Of a DNA stretch of 64,000 nucleotides, positions 9,338-18,387 are shown one piece after another; within the stretch, counting starts at the first letter, position 1, and every line of letters starts with the position of its first letter. Made by a program: the position numbers and the translations under genes. The notes under the pieces were generated by a model. The model did not search any database. It was not told the DNA's origin and saw only the letters and a list, made by a program, of their open reading frames with translations. Source of the stretch: Pectobacterium polonicum (GTDB lineage Bacteria; Pseudomonadota; Gammaproteobacteria; Enterobacterales; Enterobacteriaceae); NCBI RefSeq assembly GCF_005497185.1, contig NZ_RJTN01000009.1, positions 1 to 64,000 of the forward strand, read 5' to 3'.

Positions 9338-10054
9338 TCAACCGCCGGTTTTTTTCGAGGCTTTGTGTGCTTCCAGCATTGCCAACATCTCTTTTGGCCC
9401 TTGATATCCCGGTACAACCAGGCCGTCTTGCAGCACGATGGCGGGGGTGCCCTGCACGCCAAACTGAATACCCAGTTGGTAATGCGCAGCGATATCAGTT
9501 TTGCACGTTGCTGGCGAGATCGCTTCACTCTTCATCGCGTTATCAAACGCTTTATTGCGATCGGCCACGCACCAGATGGACTGCATATCTTTGGCTGCTG
9601 GGGATTTCATGCCCTGGCGCGGGAACGCCAGATAGCGCACGGTGATGCCCAACGCGTTGTAATCTTTCATCTGCTCATGCAGTTTGTGGCAGTAGCCGCA
9701 GGTGATGTCAGTGAAAACGGTAATCACATGTTTTTCCTGCGCGGCTTTATAAACAATCATCTGCTCCTGTAACGCATCCATCTTGCCGATCAGGATTTGA
9801 TTGGTGGTGTTGACCGGCATGGTGCCGCTCACGTCATAAAGCGGGCCTTGCAGCAAATGTTTGCCATCTTCGCTGATGTACAGCACGCCGCTCTCGGTAA
9901 TGACGGTTTTCATACCCGCCATCGGCGAAGGCAAAATTTCCGCCCCCTGCATATCCAGACGCGTCAACGTCTGCTTGATCGCGGCATCGTCAGCGTGGGC
10001 AAAGTGGGTCGCCGTCGCCACCAGTAAAGAAAGCAGTAATAACCCTTTTTTCAT
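9338..10054 (-). CDS. dsbC: Periplasmic thiol:disulfide isomerase DsbC
   Basis: A 238-residue periplasmic protein that reshuffles wrong disulfide bonds. A Sec signal peptide (MKKGLLLLSLLVATATHFAHA, cleaved before DDAA) precedes an N-terminal dimerisation domain and a thioredoxin-like domain carrying the active-site CGYC in TDITCGYCHKLHEQM. A second Cys pair (IWCVADR and PATCKTD) forms the structural disulfide typical of DsbC. It lies between xerD and recJ on the same strand, the conserved enterobacterial order. Confidence 0.96.
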   Translation of the reverse strand: MKKGLLLLSLLVATATHFAHADDAAIKQTLTRLDMQGAEILPSPMAGMKTVITESGVLYISEDGKHLLQGPLYDVSGTMPVNTTNQILIGKMDALQEQMIVYKAAQEKHVITVFTDITCGYCHKLHEQMKDYNALGITVRYLAFPRQGMKSPAAKDMQSIWCVADRNKAFDNAMKSEAISPATCKTDIAAHYQLGIQFGVQGTPAIVLQDGLVVPGYQGPKEMLAMLEAHKASKKTGG

Positions 10055-10179
10055 TTCATCAATCCTGTTTGTGTCGCAACGTCATGGTGAATACGCCGCT
10101 CGTAGCAATACGCCAAGGTAGTCGGCGAGAAGCCCCGCCAGTCAGATAACATCCTGTTACTCTGTCTATTTACTCTATA

Positions 10180-11079
10180 TCAGGCGCGCGGATGGTGCTG
10201 CTGATGAAGCTGCTTCAACCGCTCCGTCGCCACATGGGTGTAAATCTGCGTCGTGGAAAGATCGCTGTGCCCTAAAAGCATCTGTACGACCCGTAAATCC
10301 GCGCCGTGGTTCAATAAATGGGTAGCAAACGCATGGCGCAGAACGTGCGGCGAGAGCTTTTCGCTGTCGATGGACGCCAGTACCGCATAATACTTGATGC
10401 GGTGCCAGAACGTCTGGCGCGTCATTTGCCGTGCGCGATTGCTGGGAAACAGGACATCCAGCGTCTGTCCATTCAATAACCACGGGCGACCATGTTCCAG
10501 ATAATACTCGATCCAATACACCGCTTCTTCACCCAGCGGCACCAGCCGTTCTTTATTGCCTTTCCCCAGCACGCGTACCACACCCTGCCGCAGGCTGACA
10601 TCGCTCATCGTCAAACCGACCAGCTCGGAAACACGCAGCCCCGTCGCATACAATACCTCAAGCATGGCCTTATCGCGTAATTCCAGCGGTTGTTCAATGC
10701 TTGGGGCGTTGAGCAACGCATCAACCTGCGCCTCGCTCAGATCTTTGGGTAAACGCTGTGGCAGTTTTGGCGATGACAGCACTGCACTCGGATCGTCGCT
10801 GCGAAGCTTTTCACGATAAAGGTACTGAAAGAAACGGCGCATCGCACTCAGCAAGCGGGCCGAGCTGGTTGCCTTGTAGCCCCCCTCGACTCTGTCAGCG
10901 AGAAACGCCTGAAGATCGAGCGACTGTGCCTGTAGCAAACCGTTCTCATGATGTGCAAGCCACTCCGCGAGCGTTCGCAGATCAAGCCGATAAGAGGCCA
11001 GCGTATTCTCTGCCAGATTTCTTTCCAGCCACAGCGCATCGAGAAACTGTTCGATAAGCGCCTGATCGTGTTCTTGCAT
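10180..11079 (-). CDS. xerD: Site-specific tyrosine recombinase XerD
   Basis: With XerC this enzyme resolves chromosome dimers at dif. The 299-residue form starts at 11079 (MQEHDQALIEQFLD), where AAGGA lies seven bases upstream; the GTG at 11097 is less likely. An N-terminal SAM-like core-binding domain covers about residues 5-90. The catalytic residues are visible: Arg in ATGLRVSELVG, Lys in LGKGNKERLVPL, HVLRH, LLGHSDLSTTQ, and the nucleophilic Tyr in IYTHV. The C-terminus QQHHPRA matches E. coli XerD. dsbC and recJ follow. Confidence 0.97.
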   Translation of the reverse strand: MQEHDQALIEQFLDALWLERNLAENTLASYRLDLRTLAEWLAHHENGLLQAQSLDLQAFLADRVEGGYKATSSARLLSAMRRFFQYLYREKLRSDDPSAVLSSPKLPQRLPKDLSEAQVDALLNAPSIEQPLELRDKAMLEVLYATGLRVSELVGLTMSDVSLRQGVVRVLGKGNKERLVPLGEEAVYWIEYYLEHGRPWLLNGQTLDVLFPSNRARQMTRQTFWHRIKYYAVLASIDSEKLSPHVLRHAFATHLLNHGADLRVVQMLLGHSDLSTTQIYTHVATERLKQLHQQHHPRA

Positions 11080-11390
11080 CGCCGTGTCCTTCTTCACTGA
11101 TTGGCAATATTATGCCGATGAAGCGACGACTTTACATCTTCATCAAGGCGATATTCTCGCGCAGACAGAATTGTGCGCGATCTCACATATTCCGTGAATG
11201 CCAACATCACCATAACATTCTCCGGCAAAAATAAGGCCACATAACATTATATTTTATGTATCGACAGTATACTGGAACAGGTGCCTTGAAGCCTTGTTCG
11301 TACGGGTATTGACCTTACTTAATCAACGTTGAAAAGCCGATTTTTCTGTGCGTAGAATGGCTGTTCGTGTTGTTAAAATAAAGAAACATT

Positions 11391-12716
11391 ATGCAAGCCA
11401 CCATCACTCCCACTCTCGATGCCGAAGCGGAAGCGCCACCCGTAAACTCACGCAATAAGGTTATTGTGGCGTCACTCATTGGCACCGCCATCGAATTTTT
11501 CGATTTTTATATCTATGCCACCGCTGCGGTGCTGATTTTTCCGCATATTTTCTTCCCGCAAGGCGATCCAACGGCCGCGACGCTACAGTCACTGGCCACC
11601 TTTGCGATTGCCTTTGTGGCTCGCCCTATTGGTTCGGCAGTCTTCGGTCACTTCGGCGACCGCGTTGGGCGTAAAGTCACGCTGGTTGCTTCTCTGCTGA
11701 CCATGGGGATTTCAACCGTTCTGATTGGACTGTTACCGACCTACGAAACCATTGGTATTTTTGCACCGATTCTGCTGGCACTGGCGCGCTTCGGCCAGGG
11801 GCTGGGTCTGGGCGGTGAATGGGGCGGTGCGGCACTGCTGGCGACCGAAAATGCCCCGTCCAATAAACGTGCGCTGTATGGGTCGTTCCCCCAGCTTGGC
11901 GCACCGATTGGCTTCTTCTTCGCTAACGGCACCTTCCTGCTGTTGTCCTGGCTGCTGACGGAAGAGCAGTTCATGACCTGGGGGTGGCGCGTGCCGTTCG
12001 TGGCGTCCGCTGCGCTGGTACTGGTTGGCCTGTATGTTCGTATCTCTCTGCATGAAGCCCCGGTCTTTACCAAAGCGGTCAAAGCCGGTAAGCAGGTGCG
12101 CATGCCGCTGGGAACGCTGCTTAGCAAGCATATGAAAGTGACGATTCTTGGCACCTTTATCATGCTGGCGACCTACACGCTGTTCTACATCATGACCGTA
12201 TATTCCATGACGTATGGCACAGCCCCCGTGCCGAAAGGGCTTGGTTTCTCGCGCAACAGCTTCCTGTTAATGCTGATGATCGCGGTGATCGGCTTTGGCC
12301 TGATGGTACCCGTAGCAGGCTATTTGGCAGATGCCTTCGGCCGCCGTAAAACCATGATTGCCATCACCTGCCTCATGATCATCTTCGCCATGCTGTTCCC
12401 TTATATGCTCGGTTCAGGTAATCAGGCGCTGGTAATGGGCTTTCTGGTGCTGGGTCTGAGCATCATGGGGCTAACGTTCGGCCCGATGGGTGCGCTGCTG
12501 CCGGAACTGTTCCCGACGGAAGTGCGTTACACCGGCGCATCGTTCTCCTATAACGTCTCGTCGATTCTGGGCGCATCGGTCGCACCGTATATCGCGGCGT
12601 GGCTGACGGCCAACTACGGTCTGTTCTATGTTGGCGTTTATCTGGCGGCGATGGCGTCACTGACGCTGATTGCACTGCTGCTCACCAAAGAAACGCGTCA
12701 TCAGTCGCTGGGATAA
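11391..12716 (+). CDS. MFS metabolite:H+ symporter, YhjE-like
   Basis: A 441-residue, twelve-helix major facilitator of the metabolite:H+ symporter branch. It is very like E. coli YhjE along its length (SRNKVIVASLIGTAIEFFDF at the start, ETRHQSLG at the end). The signature GHFGDRVGRKVTL in loop 2-3 and ADAFGRRKT in loop 8-9 mark the two halves. The substrate of YhjE is not firmly established. The gene sits between xerD and fldB, which are neighbours in E. coli, so it is an insertion in that block. A hairpin follows at 12727-12746. Confidence 0.9.
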   Translation: MQATITPTLDAEAEAPPVNSRNKVIVASLIGTAIEFFDFYIYATAAVLIFPHIFFPQGDPTAATLQSLATFAIAFVARPIGSAVFGHFGDRVGRKVTLVASLLTMGISTVLIGLLPTYETIGIFAPILLALARFGQGLGLGGEWGGAALLATENAPSNKRALYGSFPQLGAPIGFFFANGTFLLLSWLLTEEQFMTWGWRVPFVASAALVLVGLYVRISLHEAPVFTKAVKAGKQVRMPLGTLLSKHMKVTILGTFIMLATYTLFYIMTVYSMTYGTAPVPKGLGFSRNSFLLMLMIAVIGFGLMVPVAGYLADAFGRRKTMIAITCLMIIFAMLFPYMLGSGNQALVMGFLVLGLSIMGLTFGPMGALLPELFPTEVRYTGASFSYNVSSILGASVAPYIAAWLTANYGLFYVGVYLAAMASLTLIALLLTKETRHQSLG

Positions 12717-12726
12717 TTTCCCTTCT

Positions 12727-12746
12727 GTGAGGGCTACGGCCCTCAC
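12727..12746 (+). terminator. Hairpin after the YhjE-like gene
   Basis: Perfect eight-bp stem GTGAGGGC/GCCCTCAC with a TACG loop, beginning 11 bp after the stop codon. The downstream T-tract is weak (TGCACCTTTCCTT), so termination is likely but not certain. Confidence 0.65.
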
Positions 12747-12877
12747 TGCACCTTTCCTTACGCCTGTTCTCCTTTTAGAATACCGATATCCGGCGGCATC
12801 ATTCGCCCGTCACGTCCTCTTTGTGACCTAAAGCGAACGCGCTCTTGTTTATAAAAAGTGTTTATAAAGAACTGAAT

Positions 12878-13396
12878 ATGAAAATCGGTCTGTTTTACGG
12901 CTCAAGCACCTGCTACACCGAAATGGCAGCGGAAAAAATTCGCGACATGTTGGGCGAAGAACTGGTGGATCTGCACAACGTTAAGGATGTCGACCCTCAA
13001 CGTATGGAAGATTACAGTACGCTGATTCTCGGCATCCCCACCTGGGATTTCGGTGAGATTCAGGAAGACTGGGAGAACATTTGGGGCCAATTAGCGACGC
13101 TGAACCTCAAAGGTAAAGTGATAGCGCTTTACGGTATGGGCGATCAGCTTGGCTACAGCGAATGGTTCCTTGATGCGCTGGGCATGCTGCATGACCAACT
13201 GCTGCCGTTAGGTGTCACATTTATTGGATATTGGCCAATAGAGGGCTACGACTTCACCAGTCCGAAACCACTGACTGCCGACGGCAAACACTTTGTCGGG
13301 CTGGCGCTGGACGAAGTGAATCAATACGATCTCAGCGATGAACGGCTGGAACAGTGGTGCGAACAGATTCTGCAAGAGATGGCATCACTACTGTAA
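12878..13396 (+). CDS. fldB: Flavodoxin FldB
   Basis: A 172-residue, acidic electron-transfer flavodoxin. The FMN phosphate loop [15 protein letters not shown] is at the N-terminus, and the flavin-contact regions [14 protein letters not shown] and [13 protein letters not shown] follow. Sequence and length match E. coli FldB rather than FldA. The start is the ATG at 12878; the frame extends upstream to 12845, but the extra peptide is not conserved family sequence. It is next to xerD, dsbC and recJ in E. coli but separated here by the YhjE-like gene. A small lipoprotein gene follows. Confidence 0.95.
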   Translation: MKIGLFYGSSTCYTEMAAEKIRDMLGEELVDLHNVKDVDPQRMEDYSTLILGIPTWDFGEIQEDWENIWGQLATLNLKGKVIALYGMGDQLGYSEWFLDALGMLHDQLLPLGVTFIGYWPIEGYDFTSPKPLTADGKHFVGLALDEVNQYDLSDERLEQWCEQILQEMASLL

Positions 13397-13424
13397 ATGG
13401 TATGAACCGACAGGAGTAAGCACG

Positions 13425-13517
13425 ATGAAGATGTTACTCATAGCGGTCACAGGATTGTTGCTTGCCGGTTGTGCTCAAACAGGCACAGGGAAATACGCCA
13501 GAGAGATGGGGCACTGA
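13425..13517 (+). CDS. Small lipoprotein, 30 residues
   Basis: A short frame reads MKMLLIAVTGLLLAGCAQTG and ends KYAREMGH, total 30 residues. It has a positively charged start, a hydrophobic stretch and a clear lipobox LLAGC, leaving a mature lipopeptide of about 15 residues after the modified Cys. The ribosome site AGGAG at 13412-13416 is well placed eight bases before the ATG. It begins 28 bp after the fldB stop and is followed by a hairpin at 13527-13561, so it could be the last gene of the fldB transcript. The family is not recognised. Too short for standard gene calling; support is motif plus ribosome site. Confidence 0.6.
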   Translation: MKMLLIAVTGLLLAGCAQTGTGKYAREMGH

Positions 13518-13526
13518 CAGCAACAC

Positions 13527-13561
13527 GTTCACGGATACCTTTGTGACAGATATCCGTGAAC
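13527..13561 (+). terminator. Stem-loop between fldB/lipoprotein and rlmF
   Basis: Perfect eleven-bp inverted repeat GTTCACGGATA/TATCCGTGAAC with a 13-nt spacer between convergent genes. No strong T run on either side, so it may be a rho-assisted or RNA-stabilising hairpin. Confidence 0.5.
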
Positions 13562-13572
13562 GTTACATCAGC

Positions 13573-14508
13573 TTAGCGCTTTTGTAACCAGCGGGTTCGC
13601 GCAGCGGTATCCAGAAAACTCCACGCCACAAAGCGGCTTTGCTTCTGGCCTTGCGCCATATCTATCGTTCTGACCTTCTCCGCGTCAACCGCTTCCAGCG
13701 CACGATAAATCTCCGGCAGGTTCTCTTTGCGCGATACCAGCGACGTAAACCACAGGCACTGACGGGCAAAACCGGCGCTCTCTTTGATCATCTGGCCAAT
13801 GAAAGCTGACTCGCCGCCCTCACACCACAGCTCATCCTGCTGGCCGCCAAAATTCAGCGGTGAGCGTTTATCCAGTCCCAGATTATGCAATTTACGCTGC
13901 GATCCCTGACGGGCATCTTCAGCGGAGGCATGGAACGGCGGATTACACATCACGGCATCAAACGTATCGTTCTTGTGAATAATGCCTGCCAGTATCGCTT
14001 TGCTATTTTTCTGACGACGCAGACGAATCGACCGATTCAAACCGGGATTCGCTTCAATCGTTTCATTGGCCGCTTTCATCGCCAGCGGGTTAATCTCGCT
14101 GCCGGTAAAACGCCAGCCGTACTCGCGATGCCCAATCAGCGGGTAAACGCAGTTGGCACCGCAACCGACATCCAGTACGGATGCATCACGCGGCACCACC
14201 GAGCGGTTATCTTCCGCCAGTAAATCGGCCAGATGGTGGATATAATCAGCACGGCCGGGGATCGGTGGGCACAGAAAACCGTCAGGGATCGTCCAGTGCG
14301 CAATCTGATAAAAGTGCTGCAACAATGCCTGATTCAGCGTTTTCACCGCCTCGGGATTGGCAAAATCCACTGACTCATCACCGTAGGCATTCACCTTCAC
14401 AAACGGGATCAGCGCAGGATAGCTCTGTTTGAGCGCGGGAAAATCATAACGGTCGCGATGGCGATTACGAGGATGCAGACCACTTTTTTGCACTGCGGGC
14501 TTAGTCAT
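13573..14508 (-). CDS. rlmF: 23S rRNA m6A1618 methyltransferase RlmF
   Basis: A 311-residue S-adenosylmethionine-dependent enzyme that methylates adenine 1618 of 23S rRNA. The N-terminus ([19 protein letters not shown]) and the SAM-binding loop [16 protein letters not shown] are typical, and MCNPPFHAS is the NPPF catalytic motif of amino-methyltransferases. Length and sequence match the E. coli YbiN family. It is not next to fldB in E. coli, so this is a lineage-specific position. No operon partner is evident; about 240 bp with two small inverted repeats (TTCCCCG/CGGGGAA and TTCCCG/CGGGAA) separate it from cptA. Confidence 0.95.
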   Translation of the reverse strand: MTKPAVQKSGLHPRNRHRDRYDFPALKQSYPALIPFVKVNAYGDESVDFANPEAVKTLNQALLQHFYQIAHWTIPDGFLCPPIPGRADYIHHLADLLAEDNRSVVPRDASVLDVGCGANCVYPLIGHREYGWRFTGSEINPLAMKAANETIEANPGLNRSIRLRRQKNSKAILAGIIHKNDTFDAVMCNPPFHASAEDARQGSQRKLHNLGLDKRSPLNFGGQQDELWCEGGESAFIGQMIKESAGFARQCLWFTSLVSRKENLPEIYRALEAVDAEKVRTIDMAQGQKQSRFVAWSFLDTAARTRWLQKR

Positions 14509-14750
14509 CAGTTATACCCAATAGGTTGTTATACCCTATAGATTGTAAGGCACGGCCAGACAGTGGCCGAATAAGAACATTTCCCCGAATAGCACGGGGA
14601 AAAAGAAAGGAAAGCCGACATTCCCGTGACGGGAACAGCCGATATCCTATCCTCACGAAGCGGCGTAAGATACCTGCTGCGATTATTTCCGTAAATCACC
14701 GTGGTGATGTTTCTACACACTGGACGTGATACCCACGCCAAAATGCGCTT

Positions 14751-15164
14751 TTATCTCGCCCAATGTTTCTGCTGTAAGAGAAGTTGGCGCAAATGGCGCC
14801 ATTCGTCATCGCCCATGCTGTCTGATGCCAGCCACAGCTGCTGCTTGTCTTTAGCGTTAACCGCCTGCAATGACAGCAACACGCCATTCTTCAGCAGCCA
14901 CGGTCGCTTAACGATTTGCCACTCCTGCTGCCGCCAGTTCAGGGTCGTTTCGCTGAGCAGAGTAATACACCCTTGCCGCGATTTGATATTCCTTTGGCTA
15001 CGAATAAAACCAAACATCACCATGGTAACAAGACAGAGCCACAGCCACGCATAGCCGTCCGGCCACGGTGCCAGCAGAATGAGCAACACTAATAGGCCAT
15101 GCACAACCAATGACAGCAGTTGCATACGCCAGGAAACGCGAAGGTCACATTGCCACTGGGCCAC
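14751..15164 (-). CDS. cptA: Inner-membrane protein CptA (YgfX)
   Basis: A 137-residue protein beginning [15 protein letters not shown], with two adjacent membrane segments (about residues 15-55) and a cytoplasmic C-terminal domain containing [13 protein letters not shown] and [13 protein letters not shown]. It matches E. coli YgfX, reported as a toxin affecting cell shape with the neighbouring YgfY. Other work links the locus to succinate dehydrogenase flavinylation rather than toxicity. It overlaps the end of sdhE by 20 bp, so translation is coupled, as in E. coli. Confidence 0.93.
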   Translation of the reverse strand: MAQWQCDLRVSWRMQLLSLVVHGLLVLLILLAPWPDGYAWLWLCLVTMVMFGFIRSQRNIKSRQGCITLLSETTLNWRQQEWQIVKRPWLLKNGVLLSLQAVNAKDKQQLWLASDSMGDDEWRHLRQLLLQQKHWAR

Positions 15165-15411
15165 GATCTTTATTTCGCGTCTGAATAAGGGAAATCATGC
15201 GTTTCAGCTCTCCGTCTTCCGGCTCACCGTGGTTCATCAACCAATTGAATAAATCAGGGTCGTCGCTTTGTAACAAGCGTACAAACGTGTGCTTATCACT
15301 GTCATTAAGTGTGTCATAGTCATGCTCAAAAAACGGCATGATGGCGATATCCAGTTCGCGCATACCACGGCGGCATGCCCAATGAATACGTGATTTATTA
15401 TCGATTTCCAT
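15145..15411 (-). CDS. sdhE: FAD assembly factor SdhE (YgfY/CptB)
   Basis: An 88-residue cytoplasmic protein that promotes covalent attachment of FAD to succinate dehydrogenase and fumarate reductase flavoprotein subunits. The family motif RRGMRELD (RGxxE type) lies at about residues 14-21, followed by [18 protein letters not shown]. Length matches E. coli YgfY. It starts a two-gene unit with cptA and is divergent from ygfZ. Confidence 0.95.
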   Translation of the reverse strand: MEIDNKSRIHWACRRGMRELDIAIMPFFEHDYDTLNDSDKHTFVRLLQSDDPDLFNWLMNHGEPEDGELKRMISLIQTRNKDRGPVAM

Positions 15412-15638
15412 ATTTCATGTCCACCTTGTTATCGCTGCTTGCCGCTAGTGTACTCCGATTCCGGTAGCGGACATCAACTAATAGTAACATTTTGACATAA
15501 CTTACTGACATGTACTGCGCCAGGTGTACTCATCAGCGTCAGGATGTGCGATGTCATAACGCCGCATGAATAACCACTTGCAAACCCTGAGCGCTCTTTT
15601 ACCATTAGGCCATCGCCCCTAGCGCAGGATTGTACTAT

Positions 15639-16628
15639 ATGGTTAACCAACAACGCCCTTTTGCCTCACAACTCCCATTTGCTTCTGCCCAGCTCGCCGC
15701 CACACTCATCTCACTGGATGACTGGGCGCTAGCCACGCTGATCGGGCCGGATACCGTCAAATATCTTCAGGGACAGGTCACCGCGGATGTCAGCGCTCTG
15801 GCTGACGATCGGCACATCCTTTGCGCCCACTGCGACGCGAAAGGAAAAATGTGGAGCAACCTGCGTCTGTTCCATCACGGCGAGGGGTTTGCTTTCATTG
15901 AACGCCGTAATCTACGCGACGCCCAGCTTAGCGAACTGAAAAAATACGCCGTTTTTTCGAAAACCACCATCGCACCAGACGACAACGCTGTACTGCTGGG
16001 CGCGGCAGGAGCGGGTATCCGCGAGCTGCTGGCTTCAGTATTTAACCAACTCCCCGATGCCGAACACCCTGTCGTGCAACTCGAAGGGGTCACCTTACTG
16101 CATTTCACTCATCCCGCAGAGCGTTTCTTGCTGGTGCTGTCTCCAGAGCAAAGCGCTGCGCTGCTTGAACAACTCGGCGATAAAGTCAGCCTGAATGACA
16201 GCCGCCAATGGCTGACGCTGGATATTGAAGCAGGTCAGCCCATCATTGACAGCGCAAACAGTGCGCAGTTCATCCCGCAAGCGACTAATTTACAGGCATT
16301 AAATGGGATTAGCTTCAGCAAAGGGTGCTATACCGGTCAGGAAATGGTCGCTCGGGCAAAATATCGCGGTGCGAACAAGCGCGCACTCTACTGGCTGGCG
16401 GGTAAAGCAAGCCAGATGCCGCAGGCGGGGGACGACCTCGAATTGCAGCTCGGTGAGAACTGGCGCCGTACCGGTACAGTGTTGGCTGCCAGCAAATTGC
16501 AGAACGGCGATGTTTGGGTTCAGGCGGTATTGAATAACGATCTGAACGCAGAGAACCTTCTGCGCGTACGTGAAGATGCCGAAAGCCAACTCACAGTTCA
16601 GCCTCTGCCGTATGAAATAACGGATTAA
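15639..16628 (+). CDS. ygfZ: Folate-binding, iron-sulfur-linked protein YgfZ
   Basis: A 329-residue cytoplasmic folate-binding protein related to GcvT, needed for full activity of some Fe-S enzymes and for tRNA 2-methylthio modification by MiaB. The hallmark [17 protein letters not shown] lies at about residues 226-242. The start is placed at ATG 15639 (MVNQQRPF); the frame could begin at a TTG at 15630, with no better support. Divergent from sdhE-cptA, as in E. coli. A terminator follows at 16646-16670. Confidence 0.95.
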   Translation: MVNQQRPFASQLPFASAQLAATLISLDDWALATLIGPDTVKYLQGQVTADVSALADDRHILCAHCDAKGKMWSNLRLFHHGEGFAFIERRNLRDAQLSELKKYAVFSKTTIAPDDNAVLLGAAGAGIRELLASVFNQLPDAEHPVVQLEGVTLLHFTHPAERFLLVLSPEQSAALLEQLGDKVSLNDSRQWLTLDIEAGQPIIDSANSAQFIPQATNLQALNGISFSKGCYTGQEMVARAKYRGANKRALYWLAGKASQMPQAGDDLELQLGENWRRTGTVLAASKLQNGDVWVQAVLNNDLNAENLLRVREDAESQLTVQPLPYEITD

Positions 16629-16645
16629 CCCGACGAGTGATACCG

Positions 16646-16670
16646 CGCATGAGCCAGCTTGGCTCATGCG
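16646..16670 (+). terminator. Terminator between ygfZ and trhA
   Basis: Ten-bp stem CGCATGAGCC/GGCTCATGCG with a five-base loop, followed on the + strand by TTTTAT. It lies between convergent genes and fits termination of ygfZ. Confidence 0.85.
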
Positions 16671-16682
16671 TTTTATGCAGGC

Positions 16683-17330
16683 TTAAATATAAAGATAAAT
16701 CGCCAGAAAGTGGCAGACGCTGCCGCCTAAAACAAACCCGTGCCAAATCGCATGATTGTAGGGAATACGCTTGCTAGCGTAGAAAATCACCCCCAACGTA
16801 TACACCACGCCGCCCACCGCTAACAGCGTCACACTCCCTGCCGACAGCTTCATCACCATCTGATAAATCACCACCAGCGACAGCCAGCCCATCACCAGAT
16901 AGGTGATCAACGATAGCACTTCAAAACGATGGGCAAACGCCAGTTTGAAAAGTACGCCCAACAGCGCCATGCTCCAGATGACGACCATCAGGCCATGCGC
17001 CAGCGGCGAATCCAGCCCCACCAGCAAAAAAGGCGTGTAGGTTCCGGCAATTAGCAGATAGATGGCGCAGTGGTCGAACTTTTTCAACCACGGTTTAATT
17101 CGCTGAGAAGGGATGGCGTGATACAGCGTCGAGGCCAAAAATAGCAGGATAATGCTGCCGCCATAGAGGCTATAGCTGGCGATCGCCACGCTGTCGGCAT
17201 CGTTGTTGACCGCCTGTACCAGCAGTAAAACCAGTCCCACAATCCCGAAAATCACGCCGACTCCGTGGCTGATGCTGTTCGCAATTTCCTCTGCCAGAGA
17301 ATACTCCGGCTTGTGTGCACTGTTTGACAT
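16683..17330 (-). CDS. trhA: Hemolysin III family membrane protein TrhA (YqfA)
   Basis: A 215-residue, seven-helix inner-membrane protein of the hemolysin III/PAQR superfamily. Conserved residues are seen in [11 protein letters not shown] (helix 1), [33 protein letters not shown] and the C-terminal [16 protein letters not shown], whose His residues are putative metal ligands. In E. coli YqfA has been linked to membrane energetics and fatty-acid homeostasis. The start is ATG 17330; the preceding TTG is unlikely. In E. coli it follows ygfZ and precedes gcvP after short genes; here about 13 kb of accessory genes lies between. Confidence 0.93.
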   Translation of the reverse strand: MSNSAHKPEYSLAEEIANSISHGVGVIFGIVGLVLLLVQAVNNDADSVAIASYSLYGGSIILLFLASTLYHAIPSQRIKPWLKKFDHCAIYLLIAGTYTPFLLVGLDSPLAHGLMVVIWSMALLGVLFKLAFAHRFEVLSLITYLVMGWLSLVVIYQMVMKLSAGSVTLLAVGGVVYTLGVIFYASKRIPYNHAIWHGFVLGGSVCHFLAIYLYI

Positions 17331-17333
17331 CAA

Positions 17334-17728
17334 TAAATTCCGCAGTATTTCGCAAAGAGAGTGTTATGACGTTATCTGCCCCACCTTTCGCGCTTTTGAG
17401 CGGAATGGCGCAGGTGTTTAACCTTTGAGCAGATTAACGGAGAATAGTTTCAGTGTACACGTGTAAGCTAAAATAATTATCCTCACGCCTTCTTCCCGTT
17501 TCTCTCTGACTAACATCAATCATGCATGTCAATCTCAGGCAACATCCCCTACAATGACCGACTTCGATATCTCCCTGTTTTTTGAAGGGCTCTGCCGTTC
17601 TTACCGGTTATTCGCGTTAACGGTCACCCGGTTCTAACGCCCACAGTGCCTTCCTCTGGTCTTATTGCATAATTTTGTCATGCACGACGTTGTCACGCAT
17701 CGTTTTCACTGCAAGAGGTACGCTTTTC
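17334..17728. other. Intergenic stretch between trhA and the HD gene
   Basis: About 395 bp between divergent genes. It holds a perfect ten-bp palindrome TACACGTGTA at 17456-17465, which could be a regulator site. A 27-codon frame at 17554 lacks a ribosome site. I see nothing else. Confidence 0.4.
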
Positions 17729-18337
17729 ATGTCATCTTCCCCATCTACTCTGAATTTCGGTTCCATGACCGATGTGTTCGGCTTTCTGATAGAAATCGAT
17801 AAATTAAAAAGCGTACAGCGCCGCACCAAGATTATCGCCAGCGAACGCCACGAAGATTCAGCCGAACATAGCTGGCATTTTGCCGTCGCCGCGATGGCGC
17901 TGGCCCCTTACGCGGGTGAAGGCGTGGATATTCAGCGCGTCATCCAAATGGCGTTGATTCACGATATCGTCGAAATCGATGCCGGCGATGTGCTCGTTTA
18001 CGATCTTTCCGCACGTCTTGCGATTCACGATCAGGAAGTCGCTGCCGCAGCGCGCATTTTCGGCCTGCTGCCAGAGCCACAGCGCCAGCAATTCCACGAT
18101 CTGTGGGAAGAATACGAAGCGAATGAAACGCCCAGCGCCCAGTTCGCCCTGATGCTCGATCGCGTCATGCCGATGCTGATGAATCTGTACAACGGAGGTC
18201 AAAGCTGGGTAGAAAACGGTATCCGTCTGGCACAGGTTCTCGACCGCGCCGAATTCATCGCCGCTATCAACCCGGAACTCTGGCAATACCTGAAGCAGCA
18301 TCTGGAAGACGCCAAAGCCAAGGGATGGTTGCTATAA
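17729..18337 (+). CDS. HD-domain phosphohydrolase (YfbR/HDDC2-like)
   Basis: A 202-residue cytoplasmic HD-domain protein. The metal ligands appear as HEDSAEHSWHF (about residues 45-55), the HD pair in LIHDIVEIDAGD, and a later Asp in LMLDRVMPML. This arrangement fits the YfbR/HDDC2 group of 5'-deoxynucleotidases, which hydrolyse deoxyribonucleoside monophosphates; the substrate is inferred from the family. The start is set at ATG 17729 (MSSSPSTLNF), downstream of AAGAGG; the longer frame to 17675 is not needed. It lies 50 bp before a LacI regulator without obvious functional tie. Confidence 0.85.
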   Translation: MSSSPSTLNFGSMTDVFGFLIEIDKLKSVQRRTKIIASERHEDSAEHSWHFAVAAMALAPYAGEGVDIQRVIQMALIHDIVEIDAGDVLVYDLSARLAIHDQEVAAAARIFGLLPEPQRQQFHDLWEEYEANETPSAQFALMLDRVMPMLMNLYNGGQSWVENGIRLAQVLDRAEFIAAINPELWQYLKQHLEDAKAKGWLL

Positions 18338-18387
18338 TTCGATGTTGCCGATAAACGCCCGTCGCTGGGCATTCGCGTCAGGAGAGA

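Noticed and set aside
14751-15411. cptA-sdhE as a toxin-antitoxin module
   Set aside because: Although once called toxin/antitoxin, SdhE is an FAD assembly factor; I do not claim a toxin system from sequence.
17554-17637. 27-codon frame MTDFDISLFFEGLCRS... before the HD gene
   Set aside because: No ribosome site, no family character and position in a promoter region; likely chance.
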